Assembly: GCA_018971415.1 (NCBI GenBank)
Contig: JAGXAW010000001.1
Location: forward strand, 1 to 64,000
Reading direction: 5' to 3'
Length of the DNA: 64,000 bases
From: Betaproteobacteria bacterium
GTDB taxonomy: Bacteria; Pseudomonadota; Gammaproteobacteria; Burkholderiales; Ferrovaceae
The notes under the pieces are model-generated. The model ran no database searches. It saw nothing but the letters and a program-made list of their open reading frames with translations, and was not told where the DNA came from. Position 1 is the first letter of the stretch. Every line of letters starts with the position of its first letter. The position numbers and the translations under genes are program-made. Shown here piece after piece: positions 51,103 through 60,354 of this stretch.

Positions 51103-51932
51103 GTAATGTATATTTAAACGGTGAGTGGCTACCCATAGAAAAAGCCCAGGTTTCTGTATTAGATCGTGGCTTTATTTTTGGTGATGGGGTTTATGAAGTT
51201 ATTCCGGTTTACAACAGAAAAGCTTTTGCCTTAACCGCGCACTTAAAAAGATTAGAACGAAGCTTGGCGGGTATTCGTTTGTCTCCCCCGCTTCAGGATA
51301 ATCAATGGCAACTCATTATTGAGCAACTGGTTAAAGAGGCCGATACCGATAATTCCTCAATCTATTTGCAAATCACCCGCGGAGTAGCGCCACGCGATCA
51401 TGCTTTTCCGCTCAATACGCCTGCCACTGTTTTTGCTATGGCAAAACCCATGGCACCGGTTCCTGAGGCTTGGCTGCAACAGGGGATTAAAGTTGTTACC
51501 CATGAGGATGACCGCTGGCTTCATTGTGACTTAAAAACTACGGCGCTTCTTGCCAATGTATTGTTACGCCAATATGCTGTCGATAAACAAGCTGTTGAGT
51601 GTCTACTCATCAGAGAAGGTTGCGTGACAGAGGGAGCGGCCAGCAATATTATTGTTGTCCATCAAGGTGAGGTTCTTTTTCCACCTCGTAATAATTTGAT
51701 TCTGCCTGGTATTACCTATGATTTAATTATTGATTTGGTAACACAAGCAGGTATTCCTTTTAGAGAAACAACGGTAACGCGCGAGCAATTAGCTAACGCC
51801 AGTGAAGTGATGATGACCTCGAGTACTCGCGAAATCGTGCCTATTACTGATATCGATGGAAAAAAAGTTGGTACGGGACTGCCGGGGCCGATGTTTAAGC
51901 AGTTACTCTCTTTATATCAGAGTCTAAAATAA
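51099..51932 (+). CDS. dat: D-amino-acid aminotransferase
   Basis: The 277-residue fold type IV PLP enzyme makes or uses D-alanine/D-glutamate. VYLNGEWLPIEKAQVSVLDRGFIFGDGVYEVIPVYN and the PLP lysine in DLKTTALLANVLLRQYA and GCVTEGAASNIIVV are the family blocks. An aminotransferase for branched-chain substrates or aminodeoxychorismate lyase would look similar, but the blocks and position after dacA favour the D-specific form. It overlaps dacA by four bases. Confidence 0.88.
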   Translation: MSNVYLNGEWLPIEKAQVSVLDRGFIFGDGVYEVIPVYNRKAFALTAHLKRLERSLAGIRLSPPLQDNQWQLIIEQLVKEADTDNSSIYLQITRGVAPRDHAFPLNTPATVFAMAKPMAPVPEAWLQQGIKVVTHEDDRWLHCDLKTTALLANVLLRQYAVDKQAVECLLIREGCVTEGAASNIIVVHQGEVLFPPRNNLILPGITYDLIIDLVTQAGIPFRETTVTREQLANASEVMMTSSTREIVPITDIDGKKVGTGLPGPMFKQLLSLYQSLK

Positions 51933-51933
51933 G

Positions 51934-52221
51934 ATGAGTGAAGAATTTATTAATGATGAGGAAGCAGAGGATATATTTGATTTTCCTTGCGACTTTCCAA
52001 TTAAAGCCATGGGTAAAACCATTGATGGTTTTGCCCAAACGATTCTTGAGATCGTTCTTAAACACGCTCCTGATTTTAACGCCGGAACTATGGAAATGCG
52101 TACCAGTCGAGCGGGGAATTATCTTAGTGTCACCTGTACTATTCGAGCGGTGTCCCGTGAGCAACTTGATAATCTCTACCGCGAACTCTCAGCCCATCCT
52201 TTGGTGGTGATGGTTCTATAG
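51934..52221 (+). CDS. ybeD: YbeD/DUF493 family protein
   Basis: This 95-residue protein has the DUF493 pattern (FDFPCDFPIKAMGKTIDGFAQTILEIVLKHAPDF and RTSRAGNYLSVTCTIRAVSREQLDNLYRELSAHPLVVMVL), an ACT-like fold. Its role is unknown, but it sits between dacA and lipB-lipA as in many proteobacteria, and an allosteric or lipoate-linked role has been suggested. It starts one base after the aminotransferase stop. Confidence 0.92.
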   Translation: MSEEFINDEEAEDIFDFPCDFPIKAMGKTIDGFAQTILEIVLKHAPDFNAGTMEMRTSRAGNYLSVTCTIRAVSREQLDNLYRELSAHPLVVMVL

Positions 52222-52232
52222 TTACCCAAAAC

Positions 52233-52871
52233 GTGACAGCCTCCTCCTTACTCATTCGACGCTTCCCTGGTTTAACCGACTACCATGAGGCGCTTAATGC
52301 AATGAAAGCCTTTAACCACAAGCGTCAAAGTGACACTGTGGACGAGCTTTGGATTTTGGAGCATCCCGCGGTGTACACCTTAGGTCAAGCAGGCTTAATG
52401 AGTCATCTACTAAGTAACCCTCTTAATATCCCCGTGGTTCGCTCTGACCGGGGGGGGCAAATCACCTTTCACGGTCCGGGGCAGATTATCTTTTATTTGC
52501 TACTTGATTTAAAAAGACACCATTTAACTGTCAGGCAACTCGTTACCGCCATTGAACAAGCAGTCATCAACATGCTGGGTTTTTTTAACATCTCGTCTCA
52601 TCGCGTTGAAGGGGCCCCAGGTATTTATGTGGAAAATGCTAAGATAGCGGCACTGGGATTAAGAATCCAAAATGGTTACTGTCGTCATGGTTTTTCGATT
52701 AATGTTGATATGGATACCACTGCGTTTACCTTCATTAATCCCTGCGGTTATGAACGTTTAAGAACCACACAAGTCAAAGAATGGAATCAAGACGTCACTA
52801 AAGAAATGATCATCGAACGAACTCTTGTTGAGCTTTCAAACCTGTTACAGGTGGAGGTAAAAATAGCATGA
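52233..52871 (+). CDS. lipB: Octanoyltransferase LipB
   Basis: The 212-residue enzyme moves octanoyl from acyl carrier protein to lipoyl domains. The pattern [54 protein letters not shown] and RHGFSINV are present, and NPCGY has the catalytic Cys; the Lys is in NAKIAALG. The start is a GTG at 52233 with no ATG near. It precedes lipA by a four-base overlap. Confidence 0.95.
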   Translation: MTASSLLIRRFPGLTDYHEALNAMKAFNHKRQSDTVDELWILEHPAVYTLGQAGLMSHLLSNPLNIPVVRSDRGGQITFHGPGQIIFYLLLDLKRHHLTVRQLVTAIEQAVINMLGFFNISSHRVEGAPGIYVENAKIAALGLRIQNGYCRHGFSINVDMDTTAFTFINPCGYERLRTTQVKEWNQDVTKEMIIERTLVELSNLLQVEVKIA

Positions 52872-53794
52872 ATGTAAAAGAAAAAGGGGCACAAAAAACC
52901 GCTCGCATTCCTATTAAGATTGTTCCTCAGGAACCCTTAAAAAAACCTCAATGGATTCGTGTTAAAACAGCTACCAGTCCACGTTTTGGGGAAATTAAAG
53001 CACTCCTTCGTGAGCAAAAACTGCATACCGTTTGTGAAGAGGCAAGCTGCCCTAATATCGGTGAGTGTTTCAGTAAAGGAACCGCCACCTTTATGATTAT
53101 GGGCGATCGCTGTACACGACGTTGTCCATTTTGTGACGTGGGGCATGGTAGACCTGAACCCCTTGATGAGACCGAACCACTTCATCTTGCTCAAAGCATT
53201 GCTAATTTAAAGCTGAATTACGTGGTGATTACCAGTGTAGATCGTGATGATTTACGTGATGGGGGAGCATCACATTTTGTGCGCTGTATTGAAGCGGTCA
53301 GAGAGTATTCTCCTCAAACACAAATTGAAATTCTCATCCCCGATTTTAGAGGTCGATTAGACGTGGCCTTGGATATTCTAGGACAGGCCTTACCTGATGT
53401 GATGAATCACAATCTTGAAACGGTTCCTCGGCTCTACCGTGAAGCTCGTCCTGGTGCTGACTATCAACATTCACTCAACTTAATCAAAGCCTTTAAATCT
53501 CGCCATCCTAATATCGTGACCAAATCAGGATTGATGGTGGGACTCGGAGAAAGTAACGAAGAAATTATTGAGGTAATGAGAGATTTAAGGGAACACTCAA
53601 CGGACATGCTGACCATTGGACAATACTTGCAACCCACATTGCATCACCTACCAGTTAAACGCTATGTTACTCCTGAGGAGTTCGATCGTTTTAGCGAAGA
53701 GGCTTATGCCATGGGCTTTCAACATGCTGCCTGCGGTGCCATGGTGAGATCTAGCTATCATGCTGACCAACAGGCACACGCTGCGGGGCTTTAG
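52868..53794 (+). CDS. lipA: Lipoyl synthase LipA
   Basis: The 308-residue radical-SAM enzyme inserts two sulfurs into octanoyl groups. The auxiliary cluster cysteines are in [22 protein letters not shown] and the SAM cluster in [13 protein letters not shown]; the late RSSYHADQ gives the serine ligand. It pairs with lipB and lies next to the convergent ketosynthase-ACP unit, which also uses acyl-ACP. Confidence 0.97.
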   Translation: MNVKEKGAQKTARIPIKIVPQEPLKKPQWIRVKTATSPRFGEIKALLREQKLHTVCEEASCPNIGECFSKGTATFMIMGDRCTRRCPFCDVGHGRPEPLDETEPLHLAQSIANLKLNYVVITSVDRDDLRDGGASHFVRCIEAVREYSPQTQIEILIPDFRGRLDVALDILGQALPDVMNHNLETVPRLYREARPGADYQHSLNLIKAFKSRHPNIVTKSGLMVGLGESNEEIIEVMRDLREHSTDMLTIGQYLQPTLHHLPVKRYVTPEEFDRFSEEAYAMGFQHAACGAMVRSSYHADQQAHAAGL

Positions 53795-53818
53795 TCCTTA
53801 AACAGTGAAGCAAAGAAA

Positions 53819-55054
53819 TTATTTGCTGTAACGTTTAGCCACAAGAACAGCGTTGTTTCCACCAAAGCCAAAGGAGTTACTCATCACAACGTCCAGTTTT
53901 GCGAGTGTCCTGGCACCTTCGGAAACATAATCAAGGTCACATTCTGGGTCTGGATTAAACAAATGAGCCGTACCTGGGATGGTCTTATTCATTAGACTAC
54001 CAATAGCGATAGCCATCTCAACCGCCCCAGTAGCACCCATTAAATGGCCGTGTAACGCTTTAGTGGCGCTGACAGGTACTTGTTTAGCGTAATCATTAAA
54101 CACTTCATGGATTGCTCTGGTTTCACTCAAGTCACCCACCTGCGTTCCTGTACCATGCGCATTGATATAATCCACATCTTGATAAGTCATTTGTGCTTGC
54201 TCTAAGGCAAGACGCATGGCACGTGCTTGACCACCTGCATCAGGTTGCGTGATGTGTGAGGCATCTGTGGTGTTACCATAACCTACTATTTCACACAGAA
54301 TGGTAGCCCCTCTTTGCTTTGCATGCTCTTCACTTTCAAGAATTAACGACGCCGCCCCTTCACCCAAGATAAAACCAGAACGGTCTTTAGCAAAAGGTCT
54401 ACAGGAGGTTTCTGGGCGAGTGGCATCAGGACGCGCTAAGGTCTGTAGCGACTCCCACGCCTTCATAACACCTAAGGTTAATAAAGCTTCACTGCCACCT
54501 GCGATGGCATAGTTGATCTTACCTGAGCGAATCGCTTCAAAGGCTTCACCAATGGCAACCGCTGAGGATGAGCAAGCCGATGAATAAGTGGTACTGGGAC
54601 CTTTTATTTTATGTTCAATCCCTATTTGACCCGTTGTAGAGTTGGTCATGAACATAACAATGGTAGTAGGTCTTGGACGGCTTTCAGGATGACTAAAGGA
54701 GTCCATATAAGCCTGCTCGAGAGTATGGGCACCACCCATGCCTGTTCCCCAAAATACGCCTCCATGGAGTCCCTCATCAGCCAAAGTATTAAGACCTGAT
54801 TGCTGGATGGCTTCTTTAACTGCTATTAAACCCAATTGCGCCACACGGTCCAGCATCAAGCGTCTGAGCTTAGTAAAATGGTCTTCAACAGGAAACAATA
54901 TGGGAGCAGCGAGAGGGGAATGTAATTGGTGTATCCAGGAAGTATCTAGCGCCCTTACGCCAGAATGAGCATTAAATACAGCCGTCATTAAAGAAGAAAA
55001 GTCAGGACCCAGTGGAGTGATAGCTCCTATCCCAGTCACCACGACTTTATTCAT
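53819..55054 (-). CDS. Beta-ketoacyl-ACP synthase (FabF-like) of a small acyl gene set
   Basis: The 411-residue condensing enzyme has all catalytic residues: Cys161 in YSSACSSSAVAIGEAFEAI, His300 in INAHGTGTQVGD, Lys332 and His337 in ATKALHGHLMGATG, and the SFGFGGNNAVL end. It is FabF/FabB-like, elongating acyl-ACP with malonyl-ACP. The usual fabD/fabG genes are not beside it, and it is the last gene after a stand-alone ACP and a Cys-hydrolase. A dedicated pathway (special lipid, aryl or polyene chain) is inferred; a spare copy of FabF is the alternative. Confidence 0.85.
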   Translation of the reverse strand: MNKVVVTGIGAITPLGPDFSSLMTAVFNAHSGVRALDTSWIHQLHSPLAAPILFPVEDHFTKLRRLMLDRVAQLGLIAVKEAIQQSGLNTLADEGLHGGVFWGTGMGGAHTLEQAYMDSFSHPESRPRPTTIVMFMTNSTTGQIGIEHKIKGPSTTYSSACSSSAVAIGEAFEAIRSGKINYAIAGGSEALLTLGVMKAWESLQTLARPDATRPETSCRPFAKDRSGFILGEGAASLILESEEHAKQRGATILCEIVGYGNTTDASHITQPDAGGQARAMRLALEQAQMTYQDVDYINAHGTGTQVGDLSETRAIHEVFNDYAKQVPVSATKALHGHLMGATGAVEMAIAIGSLMNKTIPGTAHLFNPDPECDLDYVSEGARTLAKLDVVMSNSFGFGGNNAVLVAKRYSK

Positions 55055-55060
55055 AGGTTT

Positions 55061-55315
55061 TTACTTATCTGTCAGAGTAATGCCTTGTTTTTCCATTGCA
55101 GCGTCCACTTCTCTCGCAATGTCTCCAACTGTTTTAATTGGAACAGGCTCACCACTCATCTTGAGCTTAAATCGATCTTCCAGCATAAACATGAATTCAA
55201 CTGTTGCCAATGAATCAACGCCTAACTCGTCAAGTTGAGACTCAGGTTTTACTTGATCTTCAGTTAGACCAAATTCTTCTACAAGCATTTTTTGTATAAC
55301 AGGTAATGAATTCAT
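55061..55315 (-). CDS. Acyl carrier protein (dedicated copy)
   Basis: The 84-residue protein has the phosphopantetheine-serine motif LGVDSLATVEFMFMLEDRF and a four-helix ACP size. It differs from the typical AcpP (ADSLDTVELVMALEEEF) and has its own terminal helix (REVDAAMEKQGITL). It starts 12 bases after the upstream hydrolase stop and ends six bases before the ketosynthase start, so it should serve that ketosynthase. Confidence 0.88.
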   Translation of the reverse strand: MNSLPVIQKMLVEEFGLTEDQVKPESQLDELGVDSLATVEFMFMLEDRFKLKMSGEPVPIKTVGDIAREVDAAMEKQGITLTDK

Positions 55316-55327
55316 GAATACTCTTCA

Positions 55328-56161
55328 CTAGCTAACAAGTGATAAATTGGTTTTTTGTGGGGCAATGTCAACTTCCGGCTGCCTTTGAAGAAAACTCAAT
55401 GTCTCTTGAGCTACTCGCTCCTTCTCAAAATCCATAGTAATTATATGATAACAGTTATTTAACAACACTTTCTTAATCACTGTGGAAGAAATACTTTTTT
55501 CGATCAAATCCGCATTTTTAGGGCTTGCAAGATCATCTTCAACAGCATGTATTATAAGTGTTGGTGCTGAAATTTTGTGTAATTTTCTGCGAACACTGCG
55601 CATTAATCTCTCGGACTCTAATACACCCGTTAGGGGGGACGAGGAAGAACCGATGGCAGAGGAGCCTTTCTTTTCCATTTGATGAGCAACCCACTGTCGA
55701 ATACGCTCATCTTTAAGTCCATAAGGCGGCCTTTCGGTTAAAGACCAAAAGTAACGAATTGGCGTGTAGTAACCTAAAAACTTAAGCCAGCGCATCCATG
55801 TGACATTCCAACCATCATATCGCAAGGGTGCTGAATACAAGATTAATGAGTGAATATCAGGGCTTCTTTTGGCAGCAAGTTCAAGGGATAAATCAGCACC
55901 GATACAAAGACCTGCCACACTGACCTCATCATATTCACGCTTTAATGCATCAAAACGTGCCTCAATTTGCTCGAGCCAATGGGGCCATTTGGTGGTGACA
56001 TTGGCCTCAGGGTTATCAAACACAGAATAACCTTGAATATTGGGAATACAAACGCTAAACCCACCTTGTACATTGAGTTTACGACCAATATATTGTAATT
56101 GTTGAGGGGTACCATATAAACCATGCAACAGTAACACTGCCGATGATTTTTTTCCCTTCAT
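55328..56161 (-). CDS. Alpha/beta hydrolase with cysteine nucleophile (Est30-like fold)
   Basis: The 277-residue protein has the carboxylesterase/lysophospholipase layout: oxyanion HGLYGTPQQLQYIGRKL near the start, nucleophile elbow SVAGLCIGADLSLELA, acid region LIIHAVEDDLASPKNADLI and late CYHIITMDFEKERV. The elbow has Cys86 where serine is usual, and Cys237 precedes His239. The residues Cys86, Asp209 or Asp210 and His239 would form a triad. A Cys nucleophile is known in PHA synthases and dienelactone hydrolase, which act on thioesters or lactones. It begins the three-gene set with ACP and ketosynthase, so an acyl-thioester is the likely substrate. Confidence 0.78.
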   Translation of the reverse strand: MKGKKSSAVLLLHGLYGTPQQLQYIGRKLNVQGGFSVCIPNIQGYSVFDNPEANVTTKWPHWLEQIEARFDALKREYDEVSVAGLCIGADLSLELAAKRSPDIHSLILYSAPLRYDGWNVTWMRWLKFLGYYTPIRYFWSLTERPPYGLKDERIRQWVAHQMEKKGSSAIGSSSSPLTGVLESERLMRSVRRKLHKISAPTLIIHAVEDDLASPKNADLIEKSISSTVIKKVLLNNCYHIITMDFEKERVAQETLSFLQRQPEVDIAPQKTNLSLVS

Positions 56162-56207
56162 GTAAATCGAATTAATAGCTTACTCCTACAACCGCTTGTT
56201 ATTTGTG

Positions 56208-56236
56208 TTTTGTAACAATTTTGTAAAGAATTGTTA
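56208..56236. promoter_or_regulatory. Inverted/direct repeat upstream of the hydrolase-ACP-ketosynthase set
   Basis: TAACAATT (56213-56220) and AATTGTTA (56229-56236) form an inverted repeat with an eight-base centre, 50 to 75 bases upstream of the hydrolase start. The same stretch reads as tandem TTGTAAC-AATT-TTGTAAA, close to the half-site pattern at phoB. It may be an operator; there is no T run for termination. Confidence 0.3.
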
Positions 56237-56244
56237 ATTCCTAA

Positions 56245-57336
56245 TTATACATTAAACCTAAAATGCATAACATCACCATCACGCACCCGGTACTCTTTCC
56301 CCTCTAAACGCATTTTACCCGCCTCTTTGGCTCCTGACTCTCCTTGGCATGCCATGTAGTCTTCAAAACCAATCACTTCGGCTCGTATAAACCCTCTTTC
56401 AAAGTCATTATGAATCACTCCCGCTGCCTGAGGCGCAGTCGCTCCCGCTCGAATTGTCCATGCACGTACTTCTTTGACACCTGCCGTGAAGTAAGTTTCG
56501 AGGCCCAGTAATTTATATACAGCCCTGATTAACCGATCTAATCCAGGCTCCTCTAGCCCCATATCAGAGAGAAAAAGTAATTTATCTTCATCACTTAGAT
56601 CTGATAATTGCGCTTCAATAGCAGCGCATATAGGCACCACCGGCGCACCCTCTTGTTTGGCATAGGCCATGACTTTATCGAGTAAAGGATTGTTGTTAAA
56701 GCCTCCTTCAGCAACGTTGGCCACATATAAGGTGGGTTTGGCCGTGATAAGGCACAGGGGTTTAATTAATGCCTTTTCTTCCTCATCAAAACCCATGGCT
56801 CTGACGGGAATCCCTTGATTGAGTTTACCTTGAATCACATCCAAAATAGCCAACAATCGAACGGCCTCTTTATCCCCCGCCCGAGCTGTTTTTTGTGCTC
56901 TCTGAACGGCTTTTTCTATTGTGGATAAATCAGCCAGGGCCAACTCTGTATTAATAATTTCGATATCATCCACAGGGTCAACGCGGCCTGCCACATGAAT
57001 GACATTAGAATCCTCAAAACAACGAACCACATGAGCGATGGCGTCAGTTTCTCTGATATTGGCCAAAAACTGGTTACCGAGTCCCTCCCCTTTTGAAGCC
57101 CCCGCAACCAATCCTGCAATATCAACAAATTCGGTGACAGCTGGAAGCACTCTTTCCGGGGAAACGATTTGAGCCAACTGCTTTAAGCGAGGATCGGGAA
57201 CCTCAACCACACCCACGTTGGGTTCAATGGTACAAAAAGGATAATTCTCTGCCGCAATTTGCGCCTTGGTCAATGCATTAAAGAGCGTTGATTTACCTAC
57301 ATTAGGAAGCCCTACAATACCGCACTGTAAACTCAT
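56245..57336 (-). CDS. ychF: Ribosome-binding ATPase/GTPase YchF (Obg family)
   Basis: The 363-residue P-loop protein has [43 protein letters not shown] (G3) and TGS domain ending [17 protein letters not shown]. YchF hydrolyses ATP and binds ribosomes, with roles in stress response. It follows a SYLF protein and the pth/rplY genes, the conserved order pth-ychF interrupted by that one gene. Confidence 0.97.
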   Translation of the reverse strand: MSLQCGIVGLPNVGKSTLFNALTKAQIAAENYPFCTIEPNVGVVEVPDPRLKQLAQIVSPERVLPAVTEFVDIAGLVAGASKGEGLGNQFLANIRETDAIAHVVRCFEDSNVIHVAGRVDPVDDIEIINTELALADLSTIEKAVQRAQKTARAGDKEAVRLLAILDVIQGKLNQGIPVRAMGFDEEEKALIKPLCLITAKPTLYVANVAEGGFNNNPLLDKVMAYAKQEGAPVVPICAAIEAQLSDLSDEDKLLFLSDMGLEEPGLDRLIRAVYKLLGLETYFTAGVKEVRAWTIRAGATAPQAAGVIHNDFERGFIRAEVIGFEDYMACQGESGAKEAGKMRLEGKEYRVRDGDVMHFRFNV

Positions 57337-57355
57337 AACTTAATCCACCATTCAC

Positions 57356-57910
57356 TTAACGATAAACTTGAGTGATTTTAGATCCCTCAAGACTTAAATC
57401 AAACATTAATCCTTTATTTGAAAACACAAAGCCAATAACTGGCTGGTTAAGCGTTTGTGTATCAATCCTACCCCCAGCACCTAAAGTGGCTAAAGCCACC
57501 GTGCCATCCACACCTATTTGCCAACCTGGGCTCCGACGAAAGCCATTCAAGGCGGGTTGTTTCATGAACAAAATAACGGCACTGTGTGACTCAACACCCA
57601 GCTGAAAGCCAAAAGAGGCTGAAGCAATATTGTAATAACTAACAGTTTGACCATTGACGATTAAGGCCCCCTCTCCGTATGATCCACCCAAGCCCACCCC
57701 CGCCTTGATGATCTGCGGAAAAACCAGATAGCCAGCGGCCTGATTCATCAACTCCGCTCCAGCACTGGAGTAATGATGAAACTGTTGTAGTGTCTCTCTG
57801 ACCTCTGCGTCAATTTCTTGTTTAGAGGCGGCTAATACTGAGCAAGATAAGAAGAAACCAATAATTCCTACCACCCATGAAATAACGTTACGCTGATAGC
57901 GACAGATCAA
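57356..57910 (-). CDS. SYLF (YSC84) lipid-binding domain protein
   Basis: The 184-residue protein has a signal peptide (VVGIIGFFLSCSVLA-ASK) and the SYLF block AAGYLVFPQIIKAGVGLGGSYGEGALIVNGQTVSYYNIASASFGFQLG. Such secreted SYLF proteins bind phospholipid or envelope surfaces; their role is unclear. The start is a TTG at 57910, with AGAGG eight bases upstream overlapping the pth stop region; no ATG is in range. Confidence 0.9.
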   Translation of the reverse strand: MICRYQRNVISWVVGIIGFFLSCSVLAASKQEIDAEVRETLQQFHHYSSAGAELMNQAAGYLVFPQIIKAGVGLGGSYGEGALIVNGQTVSYYNIASASFGFQLGVESHSAVILFMKQPALNGFRRSPGWQIGVDGTVALATLGAGGRIDTQTLNQPVIGFVFSNKGLMFDLSLEGSKITQVYR

Positions 57911-57914
57911 TGGC

Positions 57915-58502
57915 TCACCTCTTCTCTTTTGAATGAAGTTGCTTCATGGCCTTTTCTTTAGAGCCAATCAAAAACTCAGGCATGATACTTTGCGCCGTAT
58001 CCATCGCCTCATCAATCGCTACCCGTTCAGCTTGAGTGGGTCGGTTTAAAACATAATCAGCGACCCGATGACGCTCCCCTGGATGCCCTATCCCTAAGCG
58101 TAAACGCCAATACTCAGGAGTTGATATGGCACGGGTGATGTCTTTTAGACCATTATGGCCGGCACTGCCACCACCAAACTTTAACTTGACTTCGCCTGCG
58201 GATAAATCAAGCTCATCATGTACAACTAGAATATCTGAGGGTAGTAAACGATAAAACTGACTGAATAAAGAAACTGCTCTGCCACTCTCATTCATGTAGG
58301 TCAGGGGCTTTAGTAACCAAATGTCCTGTTGCTCTATACGAATAGAGGAAAGTTGTGACTGGTAACGTGACTCTAAACGCCACGCACCATGAAAGGCTTC
58401 ACTTAAACGATCGACGAACCAAAATCCCGCATTGTGGCGCGTAGGCTCATACTCTTTACCAGGATTTCCTAGTCCCACAATTAAACGCACAGTCGACTCC
58501 AT
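57915..58502 (-). CDS. pth: Peptidyl-tRNA hydrolase
   Basis: The 195-residue enzyme frees tRNA from peptidyl-tRNA that drops off ribosomes. VGLGNPGKEYEPTRHNAGFWFVD with the catalytic His, PLTYMNESGRAV, VVHDELDLSAGEVKLKFGGGSAGHNGLKDI are all there. It follows rplY across a strong hairpin. Confidence 0.97.
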   Translation of the reverse strand: MESTVRLIVGLGNPGKEYEPTRHNAGFWFVDRLSEAFHGAWRLESRYQSQLSSIRIEQQDIWLLKPLTYMNESGRAVSLFSQFYRLLPSDILVVHDELDLSAGEVKLKFGGGSAGHNGLKDITRAISTPEYWRLRLGIGHPGERHRVADYVLNRPTQAERVAIDEAMDTAQSIMPEFLIGSKEKAMKQLHSKEKR

Positions 58503-58513
58503 GAGTTACGACC

Positions 58514-58551
58514 CACTATTAGCAAAGAAGAGAGTTTCTTTGCTAATAGTG
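58514..58551. promoter_or_regulatory. Perfect 16-pair hairpin between rplY and pth
   Basis: CACTATTAGCAAAGAA and TTCTTTGCTAATAGTG are perfectly complementary around a six-base loop. The T run (58552-58556) is on the plus-strand side, so for the minus-strand genes it is not a standard terminator. It may be a processing or stability element that lets rplY and pth be expressed at different levels. Confidence 0.7.
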
Positions 58552-58562
58552 TTTTTACATCG

Positions 58563-59216
58563 TTATTTTTCAGGGTTAGCTGGCGCTTTTTGATTGGCCG
58601 CTGGCACGTCCGCTGCCGAGACAACTGGAGCGTTGTCATCATCAGCCTTCGCTGCACGTGGCAACACGGCAGAGACCACAGCAGGATTTTCGCCTTTAAC
58701 CACAGCCACAAACTCAATACCACTTGGGGCTTTAACATCAGCCAAATGCAATGAATGACCAACGGTTAACTCTTTTAAATCCACTTCAATGAATTCCGGA
58801 AGATTTTGCGGTAAACACAGAACTTCCACTTCGTTGAAAATATGACTGATAATGGCGCCAGAGAGTTTTACTGCAGGAGAAATATCTCCGTTAACGAAGT
58901 GCAAAGGCACTTTCATATGAATTTTTTCATTGGCATTAACGCGCTGGAAATCCACGTGCAAAACAATCGGTTTGAAGGGGTGCATTTGCACATCACGCAA
59001 CAAAGCCTGTTCTGTTTTGTCATCCATTTTCATGGTGAGAATAGATGAGTGAAATGACTCTTGACGCAGTTTATGATAAATCTCATTGTGATCCAATTCG
59101 ATTGCAAGAGCTTCAGCTCCTCCGCCATAAACAATGCCAGGAACACGTCCCTGACGGCGCAGGCGGCGGCTCGCTCCAGTGCCCTGTACGCTTCTTTGGG
59201 TTACTTTGATTTCCAT
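58563..59216 (-). CDS. rplY: 50S ribosomal protein L25, long (CTC/TL5) form
   Basis: The 217-residue protein binds 5S rRNA. The N-terminal L25 domain (TQRSVQGTGASRRLRRQGRVPGIVYGGG) is followed by the CTC C-terminal domain (MKVPLHFVNGDISPAVKLSGAIISHIFNEVEVLCLPQNLPEFIEVDL) and an Ala/Pro-rich tail. It lies downstream of prs and upstream of pth. Confidence 0.97.
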   Translation of the reverse strand: MEIKVTQRSVQGTGASRRLRRQGRVPGIVYGGGAEALAIELDHNEIYHKLRQESFHSSILTMKMDDKTEQALLRDVQMHPFKPIVLHVDFQRVNANEKIHMKVPLHFVNGDISPAVKLSGAIISHIFNEVEVLCLPQNLPEFIEVDLKELTVGHSLHLADVKAPSGIEFVAVVKGENPAVVSAVLPRAAKADDDNAPVVSAADVPAANQKAPANPEK

Positions 59217-59239
59217 GTTAGTTTCCTTTAAGTTACATT

Positions 59240-59274
59240 AAAAAAACCACATTATCCGCGACCAGATAATGAGG
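59240..59274 (-). terminator. Likely terminator or attenuator between prs and rplY
   Basis: On the minus strand CATTATC and GATAATG pair around an eight-base loop, with outer CC/GG pairs across one mismatch, followed by seven T residues. It starts four bases after the prs stop. It may be partial, since rplY has no evident separate promoter in the 61-base gap. Confidence 0.5.
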
Positions 59275-59277
59275 GTA

Positions 59278-60228
59278 CTACTCCATAAATAAAGAACTCA
59301 CTGAGTCTTCATCACTAATACGACGTATAGTCTCGGCCATTATTTCAGAAATACCCAGTTGCCTAATTTTAGGGCAAGCAGAAGACAAGTCTGACAGCGG
59401 AATGGTGTCAGTTACAACCAACTCATCTAAGGCAGATTCCTTAATTCTATTTGGGGCATTCCCAGATAAAACAGGATGAGTAATATAAGCCAAAACTTTA
59501 CTGGCGCCATGGGATTTTAAAGCAGCGGCAGCTTCACACAAGGTATTGGCTGTATCCACCATGTCATCCATAATAAGACAGGTTTTTCCGGCCACATCTC
59601 CGATCACATTCATCACTTGAGCCACATTGGGCTTAGGGCGCCGCTTATCAATAATAACTAAGTCAGCCTCTAATCGTTTTGCAACCGCGCGGGCCCTGAC
59701 AACCCCCCCCACATCGGGAGACACAACCGTTAGATTAGGATAAGCTTCGCGCCAAATATCCCCTAAAAAGACAGGTGTGGAATAAACATTGTCCACCGGA
59801 ATATCAAAAAAGCCTTGGATTTGATCCGAGTGTAAATCCATGGTCAACAGTCTATCTACACCAACGCCCTGCAACATGTTGGCGACCACCTTAGCAGAAA
59901 TAGCCACTCTTGCTGAACGCGGTCGTCGATCTTGCCTGGCATAACCAAAATAGGGTATCGCTGCAGTAATTCTAGCTGCTGATGCTCGACGTAAGGCATC
60001 AGTCATGACCATGATTTCCATTAAGTGGTCATTGGTTGGAGCACAGGTCGATTGCAAAATAAAACAATCCTTACCACGGACATTCTCAAGAATCTCCACC
60101 ATCACTTCACCATCACTAAAACGCCCTACCGTTGCTCTACCCACTGAGATATTTAAGTGATTAGCAACTTCACTTGCAAGCTTAGGATTGGCTGTTCCAG
60201 TAAAAACCATTAAGTTAGCGGATGACAT
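59278..60228 (-). CDS. prs: Ribose-phosphate pyrophosphokinase
   Basis: The 316-residue enzyme makes PRPP from ribose 5-phosphate and [62 protein letters not shown], and the PRPP loop [18 protein letters not shown] are present. It feeds pyrE, NAD and nucleotide synthesis. It follows the tRNA-Gln gene by 46 bases. Confidence 0.98.
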   Translation of the reverse strand: MSSANLMVFTGTANPKLASEVANHLNISVGRATVGRFSDGEVMVEILENVRGKDCFILQSTCAPTNDHLMEIMVMTDALRRASAARITAAIPYFGYARQDRRPRSARVAISAKVVANMLQGVGVDRLLTMDLHSDQIQGFFDIPVDNVYSTPVFLGDIWREAYPNLTVVSPDVGGVVRARAVAKRLEADLVIIDKRRPKPNVAQVMNVIGDVAGKTCLIMDDMVDTANTLCEAAAALKSHGASKVLAYITHPVLSGNAPNRIKESALDELVVTDTIPLSDLSSACPKIRQLGISEIMAETIRRISDEDSVSSLFME

Positions 60229-60274
60229 GGAACTCTCAACAACCTCTGACTATTAATAAGTTTAAAAATAAAAA

Positions 60275-60349
60275 TGGCAGGGGAGGTAGGGATCGAACCT
60301 ACGAATGCCGGAATCAAAATCCGGTGCCTTACCACTTGGCGACTCCCCT
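60275..60349 (-). tRNA. tRNA-Gln (anticodon TTG)
   Basis: The minus strand forms a full cloverleaf of 75 bases: acceptor AGGGGAG / CTCCCCT, D-arm with AAGTGGTAAGGC, anticodon stem CCGGA / TCCGG with loop TTTTGAT (anticodon TTG), T-arm GTAGG TTCGATC CCTAC, discriminator G and an encoded CCA. It lies between ispE and prs, which is its usual place in betaproteobacteria. Confidence 0.97.
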
Positions 60350-60354
60350 GCTGC

